In this document: piece by piece, positions 6,112 through 10,303 of the stretch
Numbering within the stretch: the first letter of the stretch is position 1
Layout: every line of letters begins with the position of its first letter
Assembly: GCA_945878745.1 (NCBI GenBank)
Contig: CAMDVY010000064.1
Coordinates: forward strand, 1 to 10,303
Reading direction: 5' to 3'
Source of the DNA: Klebsiella pneumoniae
Lineage (GTDB): Bacteria; Pseudomonadota; Gammaproteobacteria; Pseudomonadales; Azotimanducaceae
DNA: 10,303 nucleotides
Program-made: the position numbers and the translations under genes
Notes under the pieces: generated by a model
What the model saw: only the letters and a program-made list of their open reading frames with translations
What the model was told of the DNA's origin: nothing
Database searches by the model: none

Positions 6112-6165
6112 CTGTAATTGCTCCACACGGGCATAATCCCGCGCTTTTCGCTGACAGAGGATTCC

Positions 6166-6828
6166 ATGGCCAAAGAAACTATTGCGATTCTGGGCGGCAC
6201 CGGTGATCTCGGTACCGGTCTTGCCATTCGCTGGTCAAAGGCGGGTTACAAGATCGTCATCGGTTCTCGCACGATGGAGAAGGCCCAGGCGGCAGTCGAA
6301 GCGCTGAAAAAGATCAGCCCTCTGACACCGGCCGAAGCCATGGAAAATACCGCTGCGGCTGCCGCTGGCGATATCGTTGTGCTCACCGTGCCTGCGGAAC
6401 ACCAACTCTCAACCCTGGGCTCCGTGCAGCAACACCTGCAAGGCAAGATCCTCATCGACGTGACCGTGCCGCTGGTTCCACCCAAAGTTGGCACCGTGCA
6501 GTTGCCGCCCGAAGGCAGCGCAGGCAAACGCGCGCAGACGTTCCTTGGTGAAAACGTTTCGGTCGTTACCGCCTTTCAGAACATCGCGGCGCACTTGCTG
6601 CAGGAAGATGTACAGATCGAATGCGACGTTCTGGTCGCAGGCAATAAAAAAGCAGCCCGCGAACGCGTGATTGAGTTGATCACCGAAGCTGGCATGCGCG
6701 GTTGGCATGCTGGCCCCATCGAAAATTCCGCTGCCGCCGAAGCTCTGACGTCGATCCTGATCCAGATCAATCGCTCAGGCATCCTGTCGCACGCTGGTAT
6801 CAAGATCGTCGGGCAGTCGGATCACTGA
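6166..6828 (+). CDS. npdG: NADPH-dependent F420 reductase (F420:NADP+ oxidoreductase)
   Basis: This 220-residue protein matches archaeal Fno and bacterial NpdG in length and motifs. It transfers hydride between NADP(H) and F420, supplying F420H2 to other enzymes or recovering NADPH. The Rossmann loop LGGTGDLGTGLA (9-20) binds the dinucleotide; GSR (34-36) after strand 2 supplies the arginine for the 2'-phosphate of NADP. VLTVPAEHQ is the next cofactor-side strand, VSVVTAFQNIAAHLL forms the F420 side, and the C-terminal AGPIENSAAAEALTSILIQIN helix is the family hallmark. An alanine run in the middle (AAAAAGD) is an ordinary surface helix. ATG 6166 follows AGAGG at 6156-6160 by 5 nt. A CATAAT box at 6132-6137 has no -35 partner. 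Its stop lies 1 nt before cofE. Expected in the cytoplasm. Confidence 0.93.
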   Translation: MAKETIAILGGTGDLGTGLAIRWSKAGYKIVIGSRTMEKAQAAVEALKKISPLTPAEAMENTAAAAAGDIVVLTVPAEHQLSTLGSVQQHLQGKILIDVTVPLVPPKVGTVQLPPEGSAGKRAQTFLGENVSVVTAFQNIAAHLLQEDVQIECDVLVAGNKKAARERVIELITEAGMRGWHAGPIENSAAAEALTSILIQINRSGILSHAGIKIVGQSDH

Positions 6829-6829
6829 C

Positions 6830-7588
6830 ATGCCGATGCACGTCATCGCACTGGAAGGTCTGCCGATGGTTCAACCGGGTGATGACCTCGCCACCCTGTT
6901 GCTCAATACCATCGGTGAACTGGGTATCGAACTGGTCGATGGCGACATCTTCTGTCTGGCGCAAAAAATCGTATCCAAAGCCGAGGGACGTCAGATCAAG
7001 CTGTCCGATGTGACCGCCAGTCCTGAAGCGGAAGCGCTTGGTCTGGAGTCGGAAAAAGACCCGCGCATGGTCCAGTTGATTCTCGATGAGAGCACCGACA
7101 TCCTGCGCAAGCGGCCCGGTGCGTTGATCGTTCGTCACAAACTCGGGTTTGTGGGGGCCAATGCGGGTATTGATCAGTCGAATATCGATCACAGCGCTGG
7201 CGAATCAGCTCTGCTGTTGCCCGTCGATCCGGATGCATCCGCCGCGAACCTGCGCGAGGACCTGATGAAGGCAGTGGGTCGCAAGCTCGCCGTCATCATC
7301 ACCGATTCTCACAACCGACCCTGGCGTCTCGGCACCATCGGCTCAGCCATCGGGTCCGCAGGCGTACGTGTTCTCCAGGATCATCGTGGTGGACAGGATA
7401 TCTTCGGTCGAGAACTCAAGGTCACCCTGATCAACCGCGCTGACGCGATCGCGACCGCAGCCACGCTCATGATGGGTGAAACGGTCGAACGCCTGCCTGC
7501 AGTGCTGGTTCGCGGCCTGCCCGCTGACGACACACAGGACACCGCCAGCCTGATCAATCGGCCGCTAGAAGAAGACCTGTTCCGCTGA
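6830..7588 (+). CDS. cofE: Coenzyme F420-0:L-glutamate ligase
   Basis: The 252-residue enzyme adds gamma-linked glutamates to F420-0 using GTP and a divalent metal (Mn2+ or Mg2+). Landmarks: LEGLPMVQPGDDL (8-20) at the start, a KIVSKAEGR segment typical of CofE, VGANAGIDQSN, LLLPVDPDASA, and TDSHNRPWR (158-166), the variant of the T-D-(T/S)-x-x-R-P-x-R metal and substrate loop, followed by the AIG turn and the C-terminal LLMGE and P-A-V-x-V-R-G-L segments. The length is that of archaeal stand-alone CofE; the FbiB-type C-terminal nitroreductase domain of actinobacteria is absent, because cofD starts at once. The ATG is 1 nt after the npdG stop without a strong ribosome binding site, so it is probably coupled to npdG translation; ATG 6836 is also possible. 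How many glutamates it adds cannot be read from sequence. Confidence 0.94.
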   Translation: MPMHVIALEGLPMVQPGDDLATLLLNTIGELGIELVDGDIFCLAQKIVSKAEGRQIKLSDVTASPEAEALGLESEKDPRMVQLILDESTDILRKRPGALIVRHKLGFVGANAGIDQSNIDHSAGESALLLPVDPDASAANLREDLMKAVGRKLAVIITDSHNRPWRLGTIGSAIGSAGVRVLQDHRGGQDIFGRELKVTLINRADAIATAATLMMGETVERLPAVLVRGLPADDTQDTASLINRPLEEDLFR

Positions 7589-8517
7589 TGGGACGGTATC
7601 TGGCCATCACCGGTGGTGTCGGTGGCGCCAAACTGGCCTTGGGACTTGCGCATGTGCTCTCCCCCGACGAAGTCCTGTTTGTCGTCAATACCGGTGATGA
7701 CTTCGAACACCTCGGGCTGACCATCTGTCCCGACATAGACACGCTCACTTATACGCTGGCGGATCTGTCGAACAAGGATCTGGGCTGGGGGAGAGGCGAC
7801 GAGAGCTGGAATTTCCTCGAGACGCTCAATGCACTTGGCGGTGAGGCGTGGTTCAAGCTGGGCGATCGCGATCTCGCCCTGCATATCCACCGCACCCAAC
7901 GATTGAAGCAGGGGGCAACCCTGTCCGAAGTCACAGCGGAGATGGGTAAACGTCTGGGAATTTCCCATCGATTCGTGCCAATGACCGATTCGCCGGTACG
8001 AACAATCGTCGATACGCCCGATGGGGCTCTCGCGTTTCAGCACTATTTTGTGAGGGATCGCTGCGCGCCAAAGGTCACCGGATTCCGCTTTGCTGGTATC
8101 GAGCAGGCACGTCCAGCACCTGCCATCCTTGACTGGCTCAACACGTGCGATGGCGTGATCATCTGCCCGTCCAACCCCTTTGTTTCCGTCGACCCGGTAC
8201 TCGCAGTCCCCGGGATGCGGGAGGCGTTGTCGGAAGTACCCGTAGTCGCGGTATCACCGATTGTCGGCGGTACGGCGATCAAGGGACCTACCGCGAAGAT
8301 GATGGCAGAGCTCAAGATTCCCGCCACTGCCGCCCAGGTAGCCAGCCACTACGCCGGTCTGCTGGACGGCTTTATCCTTGATGAAGCCGACCGAACGCTG
8401 CACGGAACACTAGGTGTGCCAACTGTAGTCGCTCAAAGTGTCATGCTAACGTTACAGGACAGGATTGATCTGGCTCGTGTTGCCCTGCGTTTCTTAAGCG
8501 ACCTGAAGAGCCGATAA
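7588..8517 (+). CDS. cofD: 2-phospho-L-lactate transferase (F420-0 or dehydro-F420-0 forming)
   Basis: The 309-residue enzyme transfers the phospho-acid part of the CofC product (a guanosine-diphospho-acid) to the deazaflavin alcohol Fo, forming F420-0 or a variant. The family signatures are complete: TGGVGGAKLA (8-17), NTGDDFEHLGL (34-44), C-P-D-I-D-T (47-52), the W-G-x-G-x-E-S-W element (67-74), LGDRDLALH (91-99), CPSNPF (193-198) and SPIVGGTAIKGPTAKMM (223-239). The length is normal. ATG 7588 overlaps the cofE stop by one base (TGATG), which implies translational coupling. It shows no degenerate site, so it should be active. CofD family enzymes accept several CofC products, so this gene does not reveal which acid is used. 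A short 36-nt gap precedes cofC. Confidence 0.95.
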   Translation: MGRYLAITGGVGGAKLALGLAHVLSPDEVLFVVNTGDDFEHLGLTICPDIDTLTYTLADLSNKDLGWGRGDESWNFLETLNALGGEAWFKLGDRDLALHIHRTQRLKQGATLSEVTAEMGKRLGISHRFVPMTDSPVRTIVDTPDGALAFQHYFVRDRCAPKVTGFRFAGIEQARPAPAILDWLNTCDGVIICPSNPFVSVDPVLAVPGMREALSEVPVVAVSPIVGGTAIKGPTAKMMAELKIPATAAQVASHYAGLLDGFILDEADRTLHGTLGVPTVVAQSVMLTLQDRIDLARVALRFLSDLKSR

Positions 8518-8542
8518 ACCCTCCCTGCGGCAAGTCCGCGCC

Positions 8543-8547
8543 AGGAG
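8543..8547 (+). promoter_or_regulatory. Ribosome binding site for the GTG start of cofC
   Basis: AGGAG lies 6 nt before GTG 8554. No ATG lies in a suitable place, so GTG is the best start. The 36-nt gap to cofD also holds a weak GCGG-CAAGT-CCGC stem (8527-8539), too small to be called a terminator. Confidence 0.7.
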
Positions 8548-8553
8548 CTACCA

Positions 8554-9306
8554 GTGCAGCCCGGTCAGTCTGCTAACGACGCATCTACACGTTCTACCGC
8601 ACTTCCACCGGCTATTTGGGCAATTGTGCCGCTGAAAGGCCTGGAGCGCGCCAAACAACGGCTCGCCAGCGTACTGTCGGCCGAAGAGCGTCGATCTCTC
8701 ATGCTGGCCATGGCAAGGGACGTCCTCACCGCCCTGGCCAGATCGACTCGACTGGCCGGTACGCTCATCGTCTCGCGAACCACTGAAGCAGATGCCCTCG
8801 CCCAGGCGTTTGGCACAGAACGGTTCGCAGAGCGTCCAGACGCCGATCTGTCCGAGGCGCTGACCCAGGCCGCCGCTTACCTGCACGATCAGCTTGGTGC
8901 CGACGGCGTGTTCATCGTCCCAGCCGACATTCCGCTGCTGCGCGCCGATGATGTCGACCTCGCACTTGGGCAGCACGGAACGGTCACCATCATGCCGGAC
9001 GATGAGGAAATTGGTACCAACGGGTTGATCCTGACGCCGGGGGACGTTATTCCACTCCTGTTTGACGGCAAAAGTTTCCGGCCGCACACCGAGGCAGCGC
9101 GGGTACGTGGGATCACCCCGTCCATCCTCCCGGTCCGGGGTTTCGCCCTCGATATCGACACCCCAACCGACCTTCTGGCCCTGCTCAAGGACGGGAAAAA
9201 TACTCAGACCAGTACGTACTTAGACAAATCGGGTATAGCCGCGCGCCTGACCAATAACCATAATGGCAGTCCTTTGAGTAGTGAACCGGGGACCTCGAAT
9301 GCTTGA
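8554..9306 (+). CDS. cofC: Phospho-acid guanylyltransferase of F420 biosynthesis
   Basis: CofC (FbiD in mycobacteria) joins a phospho-acid, namely 2-phospholactate, phosphoenolpyruvate or 3-phosphoglycerate depending on the organism, to GMP from GTP; CofD uses the product. The 250 residues show a nucleotidyltransferase fold: VPLKGLERAKQRL (25-37) binds nucleotide; VPADIPLL (122-129) with D125 coordinates metal; GTNGLIL (154-160) and SFRPHTEAAR line the acceptor site; DIDTPTDLLALL (200-211) ends the usual fold. Two additions are odd: about 18 N-terminal residues rich in Ser/Thr before the first strand, and a C-terminal tail of 39 residues (212-250), polar, Asn/Ser/Thr-rich and locally less GC-rich, looking disordered. 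GTG start, see its ribosome binding site. It overlaps the next gene by 8 nt. Which acid is used cannot be read from these motifs. Confidence 0.9.
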   Translation: MQPGQSANDASTRSTALPPAIWAIVPLKGLERAKQRLASVLSAEERRSLMLAMARDVLTALARSTRLAGTLIVSRTTEADALAQAFGTERFAERPDADLSEALTQAAAYLHDQLGADGVFIVPADIPLLRADDVDLALGQHGTVTIMPDDEEIGTNGLILTPGDVIPLLFDGKSFRPHTEAARVRGITPSILPVRGFALDIDTPTDLLALLKDGKNTQTSTYLDKSGIAARLTNNHNGSPLSSEPGTSNA

Positions 9307-10303
9307 TCACCTGCTGACGCAGGCACTTGCCGGCGTTTTGCCTTCGGATGACGACGCTCGCCGGTTAGCCGAGATCGACGATACCCGCCGGCTGGCAGAC
9401 GTTGCCGCCGAGTTGCGGGATCGTGGTTTCCACAATGTCATCACCTACTCGCGCAAGGTCTTCCTGCCGCTCACCCATCTGTGTCGCGACGTCTGTCACT
9501 ACTGCACCTTTGCACAGGTTCCGCGCAAGGTGAAAGCCCCGTACATGACGATCGACGAAGTACTGGAAGTTGCCAGGAGTGGCGCCGAGCTCGGTTGCAA
9601 GGAGGCTTTGTTCACGCTCGGCGAAAAACCCGAACTGCGTTACAAGGCAGCCCGGGAAGCACTCGATGAAATGGGCTATGCGACCACTGTCGACTACCTG
9701 TTCGCCGCCGCCAAGGCGGTATTCGAACAAACCGGTCTGTTACCACACCTGAACCCCGGCAACCTCTCAGCCGAGGAGTTGACGAAGCTGAAAAGCGTGT
9801 CGCCTTCGATGGGGATCATGCTGGAATCGGCATCTGATCGTCTCACCGAAAAGGGCATGCCGCATTATGGTTCACCCGACAAGATTCCTTCGGTTCGACT
9901 TGAGACACTGCGCCAGGCTGGCTTAGCCCGCGTACCGTTCACGACTGGCATCCTGATCGGCATTGGCGAGACACGACTGGAGCGCATCGACTCACTGCTC
10001 GCCATTCGAGCCATCCACCAGGAATATGGCCACATCCAGGAAATCATCGTTCAGAACTTCCGCGCCAAAGCCGAGACCAAGATGGTCAACGCTCCAGAGC
10101 CGGATCTGAACGAACTCCTCTGGACAATCGCAGTCGCTCGCATCCTGTTTGGTTCCTCCATGAGCATCCAGGCACCACCGAATCTCAGTCCCGGCGTGCT
10201 GCCACAAATCGTCCACGCCGGCATCAACGACTGGGGCGGTGTTTCCCCGCTGACACCCGACTTCGTCAATCCGGAGGCCCCATGGCCTCATCTGGATGAG
10301 CTG
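9299..10303 (+). CDS. fbiC: 7,8-didemethyl-8-hydroxy-5-deazariboflavin (Fo) synthase, CofG domain (FbiC or CofG), 3' end missing
   Basis: Codons 1-335 are present; the gene runs past the right edge. It is a radical-SAM enzyme: the C-x3-C-x2-C motif is C62-R-D-V-C66-H-Y-C69, binding the 4Fe-4S cluster. With CofH it builds Fo from tyrosine and 5-amino-6-ribitylaminouracil. Other family stretches are TYSRKVFLPLTHLCRD (49-64), FTLGEKPE, GLLPHLNPG, SPSMGIMLES, FTTGILIGIGET, IQEIIVQNFRAK and WGGVSPLTPDFVNPEAPWP near the end. These wordings are closer to actinobacterial FbiC, in my memory, than to archaeal CofG, and the 45-residue N-terminal extension also fits FbiC. Whether a CofH half follows in the same polypeptide lies outside the window. 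The ATG at 9299 overlaps the end of cofC by 8 nt, with GGGGA (9288-9292) upstream. Confidence 0.92.
   Translation, partial: MLDHLLTQALAGVLPSDDDARRLAEIDDTRRLADVAAELRDRGFHNVITYSRKVFLPLTHLCRDVCHYCTFAQVPRKVKAPYMTIDEVLEVARSGAELGCKEALFTLGEKPELRYKAAREALDEMGYATTVDYLFAAAKAVFEQTGLLPHLNPGNLSAEELTKLKSVSPSMGIMLESASDRLTEKGMPHYGSPDKIPSVRLETLRQAGLARVPFTTGILIGIGETRLERIDSLLAIRAIHQEYGHIQEIIVQNFRAKAETKMVNAPEPDLNELLWTIAVARILFGSSMSIQAPPNLSPGVLPQIVHAGINDWGGVSPLTPDFVNPEAPWPHLDEL

Noticed and set aside
6118..6137. Promoter before npdG (TTGCTC and CATAAT)
   Set aside because: The two boxes are only 8 nt apart, too close for a sigma70 promoter, and no other -35 fits the CATAAT box.
7381..8043. 220-codon minus-strand open frame opposite cofE/cofD
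   Set aside because: It spans two well-supported genes and their junction; its translation has no family features, as expected of a shadow frame in GC-rich coding DNA.
8548..9087. 179-codon minus-strand open frame opposite cofC
   Set aside because: It is antisense to the conserved CofC motifs and rich in Cys/Arg/Gly without recognisable pattern.

Overview
The window reads as a piece of a Gram-negative bacterial chromosome, moderately GC-rich and densely coding. I think a member of the Pseudomonadota (perhaps Gammaproteobacteria) is most likely, but this rests on weak evidence: an outer-membrane-type lipoprotein with a Lol-compatible lipobox, clear Shine-Dalgarno sites, and the overall gene mix. 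No rRNA, tRNA, CRISPR array or transposase was seen. The central feature is a nearly complete coenzyme F420 biosynthesis operon on the + strand, in the right half of the window: npdG (6166), cofE (6830), cofD (7588), cofC (8554) and the CofG half of the deazaflavin synthase (9299, running off the right edge). Spacing is tight: a 1-nt gap, a 1-nt overlap, 36 nt, and an 8-nt overlap. A PPOX-fold, split-barrel flavin/deazaflavin-dependent oxidoreductase (5650-6111) sits directly upstream in the same direction and may be the first gene of the unit.

Left part (1-2016). The left edge holds the first 25 codons of a minus-strand luciferase-like monooxygenase whose N-terminus fits the F420-dependent LLM oxidoreductases, so F420-related genes may lie at both ends of the window. 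Diverging from it is a two-domain MmcQ/YjbR protein (202-987), then a metallo-beta-lactamase-fold hydrolase (1159-2016). The leader of the hydrolase gene carries a 9-bp tandem repeat that stays in frame with the gene.

Middle part (2048-5528). An Old Yellow Enzyme family flavin oxidoreductase (minus) converges on the hydrolase across a 12-bp-arm inverted repeat. A small lipoprotein gene (plus) diverges from it. Three minus-strand genes follow, read right to left: a small single-pass membrane protein, a short-chain dehydrogenase/reductase and a cupin. The last two are coupled by an ATGA overlap.

How the genes may fit together. The FbiC/CofG, CofC, CofD and CofE products make the deazaflavin chromophore, activate the phospho-acid, join the two and add the glutamate tail. 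NpdG exchanges hydride between NADP(H) and F420. The PPOX-fold protein and the edge LLM protein are candidate users of the reduced cofactor. The OYE, SDR, MBL hydrolase and cupin look like accessory catabolic or detoxifying enzymes, but nothing in the sequence fixes their substrates. CofE is stand-alone, with no FbiB-type C-terminal reductase domain, so which phospho-acid (2-phospholactate, 3-phosphoglycerate or phosphoenolpyruvate) enters the cofactor is open.
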